DNA of 64,000 nt from Acanthacorydalis orientalis. Lineage: Eukaryota > Arthropoda > Insecta > Megaloptera > Corydalidae. Positions 10,979 through 22,989 of this stretch are shown here, piece after piece. The DNA lies in assembly GCA_034766995.1 (NCBI GenBank), contig CM068314.1, positions 16,486,201-16,550,200 of the forward strand. Reading direction: 5' to 3'. Both the position numbers and the translations under genes were made by a program. Under the pieces are notes generated by a model that worked only from the letters and a program-made list of their open reading frames with translations, ran no database searches and had not been told where the DNA came from. The number at the start of each line of letters is the position of its first letter. The first letter of the stretch is position 1.

Positions 10979-11738
10979 GTAAAAATTAAATCGATGCCCT
11001 TAAATTGAAAACAATTTTAATCATAACTGTGTTTTAATTTAAAATATTTTGTCGTCGTTCTAATATTTTGAAGTGTCAACCTTAACATTTAAAAACTCTA
11101 TATATCATTCTCAAGCAGTTTTTATAACCTCGCAAAACAGTAGTGAACATTATACCGTCCGAGAAGCAGCATATTAAGTATTGAATACTTTTCGAATTCT
11201 AGTAGAAAAGAATACTGCCGATATCATGAAATGATTTGTCCACCTTTGAGAAAAGGTTTTGTGATGCAAAAAAAATGCAAATAGTGGATGTGTCCCGATG
11301 ATGCATTACATAATCGACTTAAAACTAGCATCTTTTTTCGACAAGACATTCATTAGTTTATTCAACAGATGAAGGAAAGTTATATGAAATAATAAGAGAT
11401 ATTTTGAAAATTGAAATATATTCCATTTTTCCGTAAACATCAACTTTCTATAAAAAAAGGCATCGAATCATTTGTATACCTAAAATATTAATGGACTTGT
11501 AATTAAAAAGTATTGAGCAATAATATCTGTTATTGTAAAATGAAAAATCAATTTATATATTTAAGTAAAGTCTTAATTATACTTATATTTATTTATTTAT
11601 TCAATAATAACAAAAAGTATATATAAAATTATAAATTAATAATAAATATCAAAATAAATTAATAATCGAACATAGTCTTGTAATTTAAATTATGTTATAA
11701 CATTTTGAAATATTAAATATAACTTTAAATTTCAATGT

Positions 11739-11839
11739 TATATATATATATATATATATAATACTTTTTCTAATCTGTTTATTTATGTTTTTGTATTAGA
11801 TTCAATTTCAATTAAAAACATTATAACATATATATACTC

Positions 11840-11895
<56 letters not shown>
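11739..11895. repeat. Pair of (TA)n arrays
   Basis: Arrays at 11739-11761 and 11828-11895, separated by a short A+T-rich spacer; the second is interrupted by CTCG. Confidence 0.9.
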
Positions 11896-11899
<4 letters not shown>

Positions 11900-12014
11900 T
11901 CATTTAAGAAAATTCCTCTGATAATCTGAATTTTATTTCTAAACATGTCAAAAAAAATCATCTCTTCTTTATAAAGACAGGAATTCATTGGGGCGTTTGA
12001 CTCGATTTAGTAAA

Positions 12015-12068
12015 TTGACAAGCTGAATAAATGTCAGCTTTAACAGCTGACACCTGTAAGCTTTTCAA
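12015..12068. repeat. Nested hairpin, two stems with internal loop
   Basis: The inner stem TGTCAGCT / AGCTGACA (12032-12039 and 12045-12052) is perfect with a 5-nt loop. The outer stem TTGACAAGCT / AGCTTTTCAA (12015-12024 and 12059-12068) pairs at nine of ten positions. The internal loop is 7 and 6 nt. The whole folds into one compact 54-nt structure in intron-like DNA. Confidence 0.5.
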
Positions 12069-12323
12069 TGGTAGATATATATTTTTTTATTTTTCAATAA
12101 AATAAATACTATACGTAAAAGATATTTACAAAAATAAAATTTTAGATTTCGCATTTATTTGAATAATGATTTAATCGATATATAAAGAGATAGGAAGTTG
12201 AGAGATGAAACTTAATTTTTTTTTAATCTTATATATAGTTTTCTTTGTGTATTATTTCCAATTAAAATAAAATATAAGTTACTTTACACACAAAAATATA
12301 AATATTGAAAACTTATATGAATT

Positions 12324-12326
<3 letters not shown>

Positions 12327-12370
<44 letters not shown>
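12327..12370. repeat. (TA)n array
   Basis: About 44 bp of pure TA. Confidence 0.95.
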
Positions 12371-12375
<5 letters not shown>

Positions 12376-12549
12376 ATAATACAATATTTTATTTAAACAG
12401 AGATTGTTTTATGGTGAAGTAGTAAATTAAATGATTGTTCGTTTTATAAACATTCAAGGCAAACGTTATAAATTACTATTACTCATTATTCAGTTGAAAT
12501 ATTGTTAATTCATTAGTCATATTAAAAAAAAATCTTAATACACTTTTCA

Positions 12550-12920
12550 AACCGTTTATTATTCGAATTCAGTCAAATCATCGAACGTTTTAACAGCAAT
12601 GAATCAGTTTTTCATCCCCTGCGGAACTGACACCATTCAGACAGGTGATGTAAACCGTGTTACGTGACGCCCATACAGACACGACGAGACGTCATTGAAA
12701 ATGAAACGACGTGAACGAACGCACCTCTATGTCGATTTACACTCACCTCCCTGAATCATCGTTGAAAAATTCTATCTGCAATGTGTTGAGGAGGAGCACC
12801 ACCTGTAGATTTCATATATACCACGAGAAAATAAAGTGAGTAAAAGAGCCATGTAGTGTGCAAGCAACGGGCGTGCGATTTCTATAGAAAATTTTAGACG
12901 ACAGTGGCGGCACATTTATG
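12550..12920. promoter_or_regulatory. Island with CRE-like motifs
   Basis: Contains TTACGTGACGCC (about 12660) and GAGACGTCATTG (about 12698), both CRE/ATF-like, and encloses the possible minus-strand exon 12747-12802. Confidence 0.3.
12747..12802 (-). CDS. Possible short minus-strand exon
   Basis: On the minus strand, acceptor ATCTACAG precedes 56 nt, followed by donor GGGAG then GTGAGT. Frame 0 is open (18 codons, including LQIEFFNDDSG) and exits with two bases; the other frames stop. The splice signals are strong, but 56 nt is short enough for an open frame by chance. It would be upstream of the 10179-10610 block and, through the acceptor at about 10586, could be joined in frame to a short tail ending in tandem stops. 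Confidence 0.25.
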
Positions 12921-12929
12921 GAAAATATA

Positions 12930-13870
12930 TAAAAATAGTTCTGAAATATCTTCCAAGTCTTAATAAAGAGGAAAATAGATCTGTACATAAATTAACTAGT
13001 AAAATAAATCAAATAGTGAAATAGATAATATTTGTTATACTATTTTTTATTTGTACTTCAATGTATCAAATAATTTTCAATTTTTTTTCTTAGTGTCTTT
13101 ATGTTTCAATTCTTTTTTTTAAATAATATTTTTAATATTTTGATATTTACCCAAACTATATTTTAATTTATTGTTAAAAAATATTATTATACTTGCAATC
13201 AATCTAATAGATTTTTTTAAGTTCCAGTTTGGATTTATTTTAACTTATTCTTATTTTTTCACTACAATAATGATTTTAAATAAATAATTTAAGTCTATAT
13301 TTTTAATTTCAACTATTTATATACAAACATTTTCCGGACTTTAAAAATCTTTATATTTATTATTATTCTGAAATAACTCAAAAAAACTTCATAATATTTC
13401 TGTTTAGTTCATTGAAAAAATCTAACGAAGGTAACTTAGATATATCTTAAAGAACACTTATTTTTAGATAATTATAACGTGCGTTTTTTTATTTCAATTT
13501 TATTCTAAAAATTACATTTATAGTTTTCATTTTATTTTGAAAAAAAATCAATCACTTTTTTTCAGATAGACGATTTTAAAGTTTTTTTTATTGATTCAAA
13601 AATTGAAATATTTTATTTGGAATTTAATTTTGATAAAATTAGTTATATGAAGAGTGGCATGTATTTGAAAGTTTGTTAGTTTTATGGTTTTGTGTATTTT
13701 AACTATTAGTTGAATAATTTAGTTAAATTTCTAATAATGTATATATTTAGTATCATTCATGAAATGTTTAGATAGTTAATTGAGTTATAAGCGAAGATTT
13801 TTTAAAATTATCTTTATCAATAAAAGAAGACATTGATAAGTTCAAATATTTTCTTTTATGTTTCGATATA
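12930..13870. other. A+T-rich desert
   Basis: No open frame, array or structure of note; many T runs. Confidence 0.5.
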
Positions 13871-13879
13871 ACGAACCGC

Positions 13880-14180
13880 CACTGTATTTTATATGTATGT
13901 GTGAGTATGTATTTTTGTATGTGAGGGGGAAATGCGAGCGGGAAATCATTTGTAAAAAGGCTTGTCAGAGCGTTTCCTGGGCGGAGGCGGCTGGAATAGG
14001 TCAGCACCGGTTTTGCCCGCGATATGAACCGAGAAAGTGGCTATATAACACGCTATAACTCGCCACGGATGTTGATTTTTTGCGGTAAACGTCTGTGAAA
14101 ATGTACTTTGTAGGTGCGTGGTGGTAGCATACTCAAAGAAACTGCGGAAGGAAGTGCGGTTTATGAGTGCTCAAAGGTTA
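13880..14180. other. G+C-richer island
   Basis: Purine-rich (GAGGGGGAAATGCGAGCGGG) then GGGCGGAGGCGGCTGGAATAG. TTTGTAG followed by GTGCGT near 14111 resembles a donor but no acceptor pairs with it. The short open frames on both strands are not convincing. Confidence 0.35.
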
Positions 14181-14189
14181 ACGTTTTTG

Positions 14190-15770
14190 TATGACTTGTT
14201 CAGTATTATAATGTGTTGATTTAAAAGAATATTTTCCGTGATGTAAATTCGTTTATTGTAATATATTTTAATTTTAAATGTATCAAAATTATAAATTTGA
14301 TATTTACAATTTATGAGATTTATAAAGATCTTTTTATAGACTATTAAAAATATATTTAATTTCAATAATTTGCAACCGATTTAAATATATTAATTTTCAC
14401 GTCCTCCAAACAATATGAATGTCAACATATATAATTAATCACTTTATATACAATATTTCGTTCATGTTATCAAATGTCCACTTAAATGCTGTGTTATTTT
14501 TTTAATAATTAAAATACATCTTGATGTATTTTTTAAGTTAATTGTAGATTGTCTGTAGATGTGTTTATTCTTGTATATTTATTTTACATATTAATTATCT
14601 GACATACAGTTTACTTATTATTTTAAAAAAATGTACAAATATTAATGAAAAACTAAACTTATTTAATTCCCAACTTATAATTGATATTAAATGTTACTTA
14701 TTACATAGTAATATTCGTATTTATACTTACTATTATAGTATTTTATTTTAAATTATAATTTTTAAGGCAAAATAATTTAATTTTACCCTTAGATTTAAAT
14801 CACATTTTTAAGTAGACGTGTGATAATTTTTTCATTAAAAAGAATAAATTATCCTGCAATAAAAATAAAGAAATGTTTTTTGTATTAAATATTATAAAAA
14901 AATATCATAGAAGTATATTATTTTTTAAAATCGTTAATTTTTCAAAATTCATTTATGAAACGAAAAAAGATTAGAGTTGATACATTAACATTAAAATTCA
15001 TTTATCTTTTGAAATATGATGTAGTCGGTATATAATGTATGCTATTTTTACTATTTCCATTATCAGCCCAATTTAAAGGAAAATTTATATTAAAACCAAA
15101 GTCGATATTGCCAAAATACAAACCCAAAAATTCACTTTAAAACAGTATTAATATGAACACGATGAAAAGACACTTTCATTGAAAAAAAATAAGGTAAGAA
15201 TTCAGAAAACAAAAACCATAACGATTTTCCTACCACCTAACAATACGTTTCTATCATTTTAAAATTACAGCCCTGAATTTTTCTCGTCACACAATGTACA
15301 CTCTTATTGTGTTTGATTATAATATAATAATATATTCTTGATAAAATAAAAATATTTAATATTCAATAATTTAAGAAATATATGATTTTCAAATTAAATT
15401 TAACTCATTTATAATAATAAAAAAAAAAATATTATTTTTATATAAAAGAATTTTAAATAATAAATTTTCTTCGATAGAAATATGGCAAACGAATTAGAAA
15501 ATAAATTATTGTTGTAGTATATTTTTTGGATATTGATTTTTAATTGAAAACTAAATTATTTTTTATATTTTTTATTGTTTTATCAGAAACTATACATCCC
15601 CGAGTGACAATTTCATTGATTTTTACATTTTACGTTGTACAATTTCAATTCAGTACACATACATGTTTGACAATAGAAAATGTAATTAACCTCTCTATGT
15701 TGCACAATGCATCATTTAGTATGTTTTGTCTTGATTGTTGGCAAAGTTAAACATTACAAATTTACATACT
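14190..15770. other. A+T-rich desert
   Basis: Nothing beyond A/T homopolymer runs and short chance open frames. Confidence 0.5.
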
Positions 15771-15779
15771 ACGTTCACA

Positions 15780-16050
15780 CAAAGAATTAAAACACTTGAC
15801 ATACGTAATGGCTACTTGTTCACAATAGAAACAACCCATATGTTGACACTCGCCTGATGGCAGTTCGGAGCTGCTTTGTGGGGTCTTGCACTTACGGTCA
15901 CGCCAAAGCCTTTATATCTTAGCATAATCAAATTCATGTGTTAATTTTTGTGGTGAATGCTTGCTTTGTAGTAAACACAGTTGCTTACCTGCGATTAATA
16001 AATGCACACCACTCTTGTTTGGGTCGCGGCGGTTTATTTTAATTTGTTAG
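15780..16050. other. G+C-richer island
   Basis: Segment with CTGATGGCAGTTCGGAGCTG; a GTAAGT on the minus strand near 15894 has no convincing exon beside it. Confidence 0.3.
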
Positions 16051-16240
16051 AAAAGTATGCAGAAAATTATTCGCTAGCTGTGGGTTTTCACTTTGATAAA
16101 ATTTGAAAAGTGCTTTAGAACAGAAATGTTTGACATGTATTTTAATTTGATTACATCGAAAGTAATATTAATACAAATTAGTATATTCATTGATGTATCT
16201 TTTCCTTAAAACAATCAAAATGTGTGTATACAAAAGCATA

Positions 16241-16241
<1 letters not shown>

Positions 16242-16288
<47 letters not shown>
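16242..16288. repeat. (TA)n array
   Basis: About 47 bp of pure TA. Confidence 0.95.
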
Positions 16289-16290
<2 letters not shown>

Positions 16291-16495
16291 CTTTATGCAT
16301 ACAATTTGTTCATGGAATAAAGCTTTCAAATTAAAAACTACCTCTTTTAAACTGTAAGACATATTTAACAACAAATTTTATTCTTTAGTCAGTTATTTTT
16401 CGTAGAAAAATAATTTAGTAAAATTTAGAAATATTTTTTCCATGATGTGTTAAAAAATAATGTGATTTTATAAATATTTTCGATCAATAATTTTA

Positions 16496-16499
<4 letters not shown>

Positions 16500-16549
<50 letters not shown>

Positions 16550-16552
16550 ATG
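16500..16552. repeat. (TA)n array with TGTA end
   Basis: About 40 bp of TA ending in TGTATGTATATG. Confidence 0.95.
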
Positions 16553-16899
16553 GAAATTAATCTTGTATGGATTTGTATAGTTTATTTGAATTATTACATT
16601 TAATTTCATTTTCAACCATACCATCATATCATTTTTTTCATATTTCCTAGACGTAAATACAATACAACGGAATCTTATGAAAAAGTATAGAATCTGAATA
16701 CACAATGTTATTTAATAACATTTGTAAACATTGTTCGAAATAACAGTATAATGTATTTTTTTAATATTTTCATTGTTCGTGCTATTCTTTTTAGAAACAC
16801 GTATAATATACAGTCAATTTGTTAAATTGTCATAAAGCACCATCTTGCTACCTTAAAGCAATACAGTAGAAAAATACACAAAGCTGTGCATCTAGGTAT

Positions 16900-17110
16900 G
16901 AGTAATTTTCAAAGTTTTTATTTATGACATTAATTTCCGAGCATGTTTCCGCTGAGCGGAACTATAAAGCAGGCGCGATATCCTTAGCCCTAAGTGAGAG
17001 TAGATTGCGATGTGATAGCATTGTTTGCCACAAAGAAAACTCACGGAAGAGTAGACGTGAGTATACGGAGTACACTCCAAGTTCTCTATTCACAATATTA
17101 GGAATCTAAA
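16900..17110. other. Small G+C-richer island
   Basis: Contains GTTTCCGCTGAGCGGAAC (a palindromic core at about 16947) and a plus-strand 61-codon open frame judged to be chance. Confidence 0.3.
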
Positions 17111-18230
17111 TCACTGCGTTATATTGATTTTAAATTTTACATGTACTGTTTTTCACTTCTTTCTAAAATAATAGAATTTGGTAACTTTTATAACCTTCAA
17201 CATATTATAATTTAACAATCAAACACATTTGTGTTCTTTTTTTTATATAAATATGTTGAACTAAAAACAAAATGTTTAATAAGCATTTACATTATTTGCT
17301 TTTTAAATAATATGTTGATTGTTATATTCACATATTTTCAAATTAACTAACGATACACTTTTCGCAATTATTCTAATGGTAATAGATCCTTGAATACCAA
17401 AAAAAAACGATAAAATTATAAATAATTCTATTTATTTACATATTATTAAAAAATATTATACAATTTATGTCTATAAATTTGATTAAATATTATTCTTCTA
17501 TTGAAATATTATACATTTTATTTATTGTAAACGCATTGGCTTAGAATGAATAACTATTTAAGAATATGTACTTCTTTTTGATTTTAAAAAAATATATAAC
17601 TCTAAAATTAGCTTGAAAATAATAAATAGTATAAATATATAAAAATGTGAATGCTGATTTTCTTCTTTTAAAATAATTATTTGAAAAAACAAGTTAACAA
17701 AATCGTTTTCTCAAACTGCAGTTCTAAAATAATTTATAATTAAGACATTTTTATTTTAATAGTTTCTCTAAATAAGTTTTAATGTTAACTTTTCTTTTCA
17801 TTTTATAACGGCAATGTCGTTTTACTAAATTTCTTTTATATTAATCAATATATTTATTCGATAAATTACATACAGGTTTTTGTTCAAGTGTATATATATA
17901 TATATATATAAACACATTATAAGAAAAGTTATATGATATTTATTTATATACATATAATTTTTGTCTTTATTGTATAGCAATCCCAATAATCATTAAAAAA
18001 ACACATTCTTTTAAATTTTGATGTATTATTATACAATGAAAAACTTAGAGTCGAATAAATTCATTGTAACATTGAATGATCGCTTGAATAACTTATGTTG
18101 TCTGTGATACAGAATTAAGTAAATGGTTCGAAGTTTTACTTTCTGTGTAGTTTTACGAGTGTAGCAACAGTTTAAAGTACTTCTTAGGAGTTTCTTAAAA
18201 GTTTCGCACGTATAAAAATCCATTTGCTCG
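17110..18230. other. A+T-rich desert
   Basis: No gene seen; one short (TA)n array at 17891-17911. Confidence 0.5.
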
Positions 18231-18239
18231 CTACACACA

Positions 18240-18731
18240 ATATATGCTCATTCACATTCGAATAGAGCAGTAGACTCACGTGAAACAAACGGCGATCCAG
18301 CGTGCTAAAGTGCAATCACTTCTGCGTGAATAATAATAAGATGTATCAGGTAAATGGTGCAGAAGCAGCTTTGCGGAGAGATGTGCTGCGAGAAAGTTCA
18401 TCCAGTCGCGATGGCTAAACTTTCCTTTACGTTGAATCCGAAGACGTTATAGTAAGTAAAGTGAGTGTTCCGTTGGAGAAGTCCTTCCAGTTCCTTAGGT
18501 CAAGAATTCATTCGAGTCGACTGAGCTCGGTGGCTCGACTGCTTCACAAGGCTGCTCGGGGCATTAGCAAGTACAACGGGTCTCGCGCCGCGTTACAATT
18601 AGATATCTTTGCGCAATAATTCACGTGTAATCTCGGGATAGCCGCCACCGCTTCAGCTGCTGCTTCTGCCGCTGCTCTGCGACCGACTACCCCCTTTTCT
18701 CTCTCGTCCTCTCTGCAAATTCCCCCCGCAG
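18240..18731. promoter_or_regulatory. Large G+C-richer island before the 18732 exon
   Basis: The longest island in the window. It carries CACGTG at 18277-18282 and 18622-18627, a GTCGAC-containing stretch with partial hairpin around 18516-18540, CAGCTG at about 18652 and a CTGCTGCTTCTGCCGCTGCTCTGC-like tract leading into the acceptor at 18731. Composition and position suit a promoter or 5' UTR region of an alternative transcript, or an enhancer. Confidence 0.35.
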
Positions 18732-18834
18732 ACGCCGTCGCCTGCAGCGGCTCATCAGCAAACCAAGCTGCGGTAGTGGCAAAGCGGTGGTGCCGCTCTC
18801 CTTGCCGATTATCTCCATTCTAATGATCCACAAG
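18732..18834 (+). CDS. Probable exon, plus strand, frame ambiguous
   Basis: A 103-nt segment preceded by a long pyrimidine tract (about 18675-18731, ending CCCCCCGCAG) and followed by donor CAAG then GTGCGT at 18835. One frame is open throughout and ends with ATG ATC CAC AAG just before the donor, so the segment could be a 5' exon with the start codon four codons before the splice site. The frame that would continue from the 4896-5031 exon stays open for about 30 codons and then meets TAA near the end. The exon may therefore be 5' UTR plus start, internal, or a terminal variant. It closes the largest G+C-richer island of the window (18240-18840), which fits an alternative promoter region. Confidence 0.42.
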
Positions 18835-19239
18835 GTGCGTAATAAATTTACACAAGAAATATATATTTAGCTTTACATATTGTGAACGTTTTTAACGTTT
18901 CGCATATATATTGAGCATTACTGTATTATTTGTTTCTTCTCGACTGCAAAAGAATACAACAAAGAAACGCCTTTTTAATATAGCGTATTTATTTTAAATC
19001 TCAAATATTATTATAGTCAAACACATTCATCTAAATATATTTTAACTTAAAATCGTGAGAAATAAAAAAGCACGCTTAACTGAAAATCATATTTTTAAAG
19101 TGTTCATATTGTTATGTTTGTATTCGTACAGTTAATTCGATTCGAAATTTACATGCAGTCAAAAACGATAACGCTGTTCGTGAAAAATTATTTACTAGTG
19201 ATTTGGTTATTTACTTGACATTCTGTTTTCCCACAAGCG

Positions 19240-19640
19240 TCGTGTATTTTGAACTAATATGATAATTTTCTGAACCGCCTGGCTGTGTTTTTACCACAAG
19301 CGTGTCTTCCGCGCCTAATATGCAGCGACACACACACCCTCGTACATTTTAATAGAATTTAAAGTAACCTTCCACACAAGCCACACGCGCATACACCTTA
19401 AGCGAGTATCTTTACCTGTTACGTCATTAAATATACGAACATATCTCTAATGTATGTTATGTCGGGCGACATACAGGCAACGAGTGAGGCTTTGCCTATC
19501 TATTTAGATTTTAGATTACTGAATGAAGATTTAATTAAAACGCTATATATTATCACTGAAAGCTTCATTTTCGCTGTAAAATTAGATATATATTCTATAG
19601 CGCCGTCTCTATCCGCAGGTAAAGTCGGGATGTAGCGTTG
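19240..19640. other. G+C-richer island
   Basis: A/C-rich part (ACACACACCCTCG) and a 61-codon plus-strand open frame (19450-19635) without splice context. Confidence 0.3.
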
Positions 19641-19780
19641 ATTACATTATTTCGAAAGATTGATTAAGTGAAGTGTAAACATGTACCATTTGCTATCAAC
19701 ATTTTGTTAAAAACATTTTATTTTAATGAATCGTCTAAATGCGTTATGCTTCTCGACATATCATTCTATTTATAGAGTGA

Positions 19781-19798
19781 ACACACACACACACATAC

Positions 19799-19869
<71 letters not shown>
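19781..19869. repeat. Compound (AC)n(CATA)n(TA)n array
   Basis: ACAC repeats (19781-19794) pass through four or five CATA units into about 58 bp of TA: a graded compound microsatellite. Confidence 0.9.
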
Positions 19870-19872
<3 letters not shown>

Positions 19873-20149
19873 GAAAATAAATGAATAAAAATCATTGTAG
19901 ATGTAAAATACACGTTACTATAAATAAGTTAATCATTTAAATACACGTTATTATTATTTGAAGTATTTATTTCATCATACAAATTAATTAATTATTTATC
20001 TGCAAAGGACATTATTTTAATAATTAACGTTTTTCAATTCTAAAAAATACAAAATGAACAAAACGTGTATGTTTCGTTGATAATTGTTCGTTGAACTTTT
20101 AACATTTCACAATTACTCATACTGTATTTGAATAGCATACTCGACTGCT

Positions 20150-20430
20150 AGTTATTTGAATCTCTTTACAAAAACATGCTCCTTGAATACAGTAGTCGGG
20201 CACGGTCGTATTTTGCTCTTACTTTTCACCATCATCGTCGTAAGTACCAATCTCGCCAATCTAATTGCACAACGGTATGAGTGTGTACAAACGTTATACC
20301 GGATCCAACACCAGTGCAACACTACCGCAAAGCCAGCATATACACTGTAATAACATTGCAGAATAAGATTCTTACTGAAGTAGACTCGGTACTAATCAAG
20401 ACACATGATTATAGGACCCTCAAGTACCCG
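20150..20430. other. G+C-richer island
   Basis: ATCATCGTC followed by GTAAGT at about 20240 is donor-like, but no acceptor with an open frame is found; a 64-codon plus-strand frame with a hydrophobic stretch (20156-20350) is weakly suggestive only. Confidence 0.3.
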
Positions 20431-20439
20431 CCCTGTAGC

Positions 20440-21830
20440 ACGTTGTTGTAATATCATTGTATGTACTGAACTAAACATGCTTTGTAAAAAGAACACGATT
20501 TTGTTAACATGCAGGTGTTAAACAACTTTATATTTGTAAATTTCGTTTGTCTTTTACGGTTCTTACTGATATTTGTGTTGTATCTGAAATCACAACATTT
20601 GTGTTGAAGTTTATTCTGTTGAAACATAAACAATTTGAAATAGTTAGAATGTAATAAAGTTGATACTTCTTCATATACACACTTTATATAAACATTTTTC
20701 AATAATGTTTTATACAAAAGAATATTTAATGCGTTTATTTGTAATCAACGTTTTACATTCGACCGTTCCATAATTTATGTTGAAAGTAAGCTAACAAAGT
20801 CGAAAACATTTTAACTATAATAACGTGTAAAATATGTAGTTCGTTTTACTTGTAAATAATAAATTATCAGTCAAAACATGTCTGATAGTATAATTTAAAT
20901 ACATTTATCTAACAAAATATATATTAGATGTTAGTTTGAATTTTCATAAATATGTATATAAAACCCTATAACTAAATATATTTTTTAAATAAAAAGAATT
21001 GATTCTATTTTTTATATAATTTATAAAAATTAAAGTATCAATAAAAGATATTTTTCTAATTAGAAAGGAAGTCATGACAAAACATTAGTTCTATTTTATA
21101 TAATCTCAACATTAGTTAAAATTTTTTTTCATGTATTCAAATAAGATATATTTCATAGCTAAGAAGATTTCCTTCTTGAATTATAATTTTAAATAATTAC
21201 TTAATTGTAATTTCAAATAACTAATAATATATTTGATTAATTCTGTTATTATTTCGACTGAAAAATAAATACTTATAAATCACAAATATTTATATTATGA
21301 ATTCTTTTTCTGTGTTCATGATTTTTGTAAAATAATTAGAAATGATTTTCATTAACAAGAATATCCGTTGAAAAACACACTCTTTTTATTAACTTTTAAT
21401 ATACTGAAACAAATATTTATAAAGTAATTACAAGAAAATTATTTTCAGTTTAGCATAGTGTAGTATATTAAAATTTTAAACTACGAAATTATGCGAACAT
21501 CTTTAATTTATTTCAGTATTGGAAGTAAAACACTTAGTTTACTAAAAATATCAGTAATTATTTTATAATCTTTCTAAAATTATTTAAAGTTTTGAATCAT
21601 TACATTGTTAAAATATTTAAACAATATTTTTGAAAACATTTCCATTTATTCATAGAATTTCAAGTAACGAAATCTCAATAAATAAAACATTATTTAAATT
21701 TTATTAATATATTTCTACTATACGTTTCTGTGTATAAAATTATGTAATATTTAAACAACTAATCTAATGTATCTTTCTAATGAATTATGAATTTGGACTT
21801 GCTTGAACAATATAAAGATATATAAGACAT
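20440..21830. other. A+T-rich desert
   Basis: No gene or structured repeat. An 87-codon minus-strand open frame (20454-20717) is Lys/Asn/Tyr-rich and taken as chance. Confidence 0.5.
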
Positions 21831-21839
21831 ACATGTGTG

Positions 21840-22220
21840 TTCACGGTAAAGAGAACCGATGAGTGTAACGTCAGAAGCAGCAAGTGTTAGCGCGATACTC
21901 TGAGGAAAATTTGAAGGAAACACAGCTGACGAGTATGCAAATAGTCATGAAAAGCGAGGCCCTCCGCTAGTGCCAGATGAGAGCCAAAGGGCGACAGCCC
22001 AAGAACTGAGGTGATGTTAGCCTGCTAGCAGAGTTGCTGTCACCTTCTCGCAGCTCTTGTTATATTTTCTCAAGTCCCCGACACGACAAAATGGAAATAC
22101 GATGAAACGGTAATGTCACATCAGCATACGGTGGTGGTGAAGGCATTTGCATCAGTAGGTGTGACATCGTATGTACATATATTTTCATTTAAAACGTAAA
22201 ACTGAAAGTTCACGTGGTGA
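21840..22220. promoter_or_regulatory. Island with paired octamer motifs
   Basis: ATGCAAAT at 21935-21942 and its inverse ATTTGCAT at 22145-22152 are perfect POU octamers; CAGCTG at about 21923, the palindrome CTGCTAGCAG near 22023 and CACGTG at 22211-22216 lie between or beside them. A 34-nt stretch (about 21973-22006) between GTGCCAG and GTGATG is open in one frame but too weak to call an exon. Confidence 0.35.
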
Positions 22221-22689
22221 ATGTTTACATAAGCGAAAAATATTTTACTTTTATGTTATTTTTTAACACCCGTATATATTTTTAATAATAATGAACGTGA
22301 ACACTTGAATAGATTATTATTTTAGGTTATTTTATAATATTTTTAATGGAATTTGTATTTCAGTGTTCGAATTAACAATTTTTCAATGAAAAAATTGGTT
22401 TATGATTATTTAACTCTTTCTTTAATATCGTATTACTTTTTTCTAGAAAAAATACGTTTCTTTAAAAAATTATAGGATCGTGTACTTAATTTTTATTTTT
22501 TCGAAAGCTATAAATTATATAAATCTATATTATCGAAATTCTCTTAAAACATTTATAGACTGTTCTTCAAACACCTTCTTACTAATATTGTTCTTTTAAA
22601 AAAATGACAGATTCGTTAGAAATACTTCATAATATACGTACATGTTTCTCAAAAGTCCTTACAATTAAAAAGTAACGTTCAATTAAGTT

Positions 22690-22980
22690 GTCGGCTCGCA
22701 CCTTTAACAATATACGGAAGCAAACAACGTGCCGACGACAAATTAAAAATTTCCAAGAATTCTAGTAACGTGCGTATTCTGCATGAATCTGCCACGAACG
22801 CAGCAGTAAAGCCACCGACTGCTGCGGCTGATACTGTGGCTTTAATCCAAGGTCTTGGTTTCTTTTTCCCCGCGGCTGTGAAAAGAAGATTTTCTTTCTC
22901 GGACGATTAAAACTTCATTATATCACCGAAGCTAGGTAGGTTTTCTTTTCAACGATCCCCCACGAGTAATCTAGATTCAC
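22690..22980. promoter_or_regulatory. Island with interleaved dyads
   Basis: Surrounds the pseudoknot-like repeat 22799-22844 and has GTGGCTTTAATCC and CCCCGCGGCTG. There is no open frame; likely a regulatory or structured RNA element. Confidence 0.35.
22799..22844. repeat. Interleaved inverted repeats, pseudoknot-like
   Basis: CGCAGCAGT (22799-22807) pairs perfectly with ACTGCTGCG (22818-22826). TAAAGCCAC (22807-22815), lying in that loop, pairs perfectly with GTGGCTTTA (22836-22844) beyond it. The order stem1-stem2-stem1'-stem2' is that of an H-type pseudoknot in RNA; as DNA it is two overlapping dyads, possibly protein-binding palindromes. It lies inside the 22690-22980 island. Confidence 0.5.
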
Positions 22981-22989
22981 GTAAAAAAT

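Larger units (their letters stand above)
10620..12540. other. A+T-rich desert dense in (TA)n
   Basis: Five (TA)n arrays in 1.9 kb plus the nested hairpin at 12015-12068. A weak island at 11130-11340 contains an octamer ATGCAAAT (11275-11282). Confidence 0.5.

Noticed and set aside
20454..20717. 87-codon minus-strand frame
   Set aside because: Lys/Asn/Tyr-rich, as expected by chance in A+T-rich DNA.
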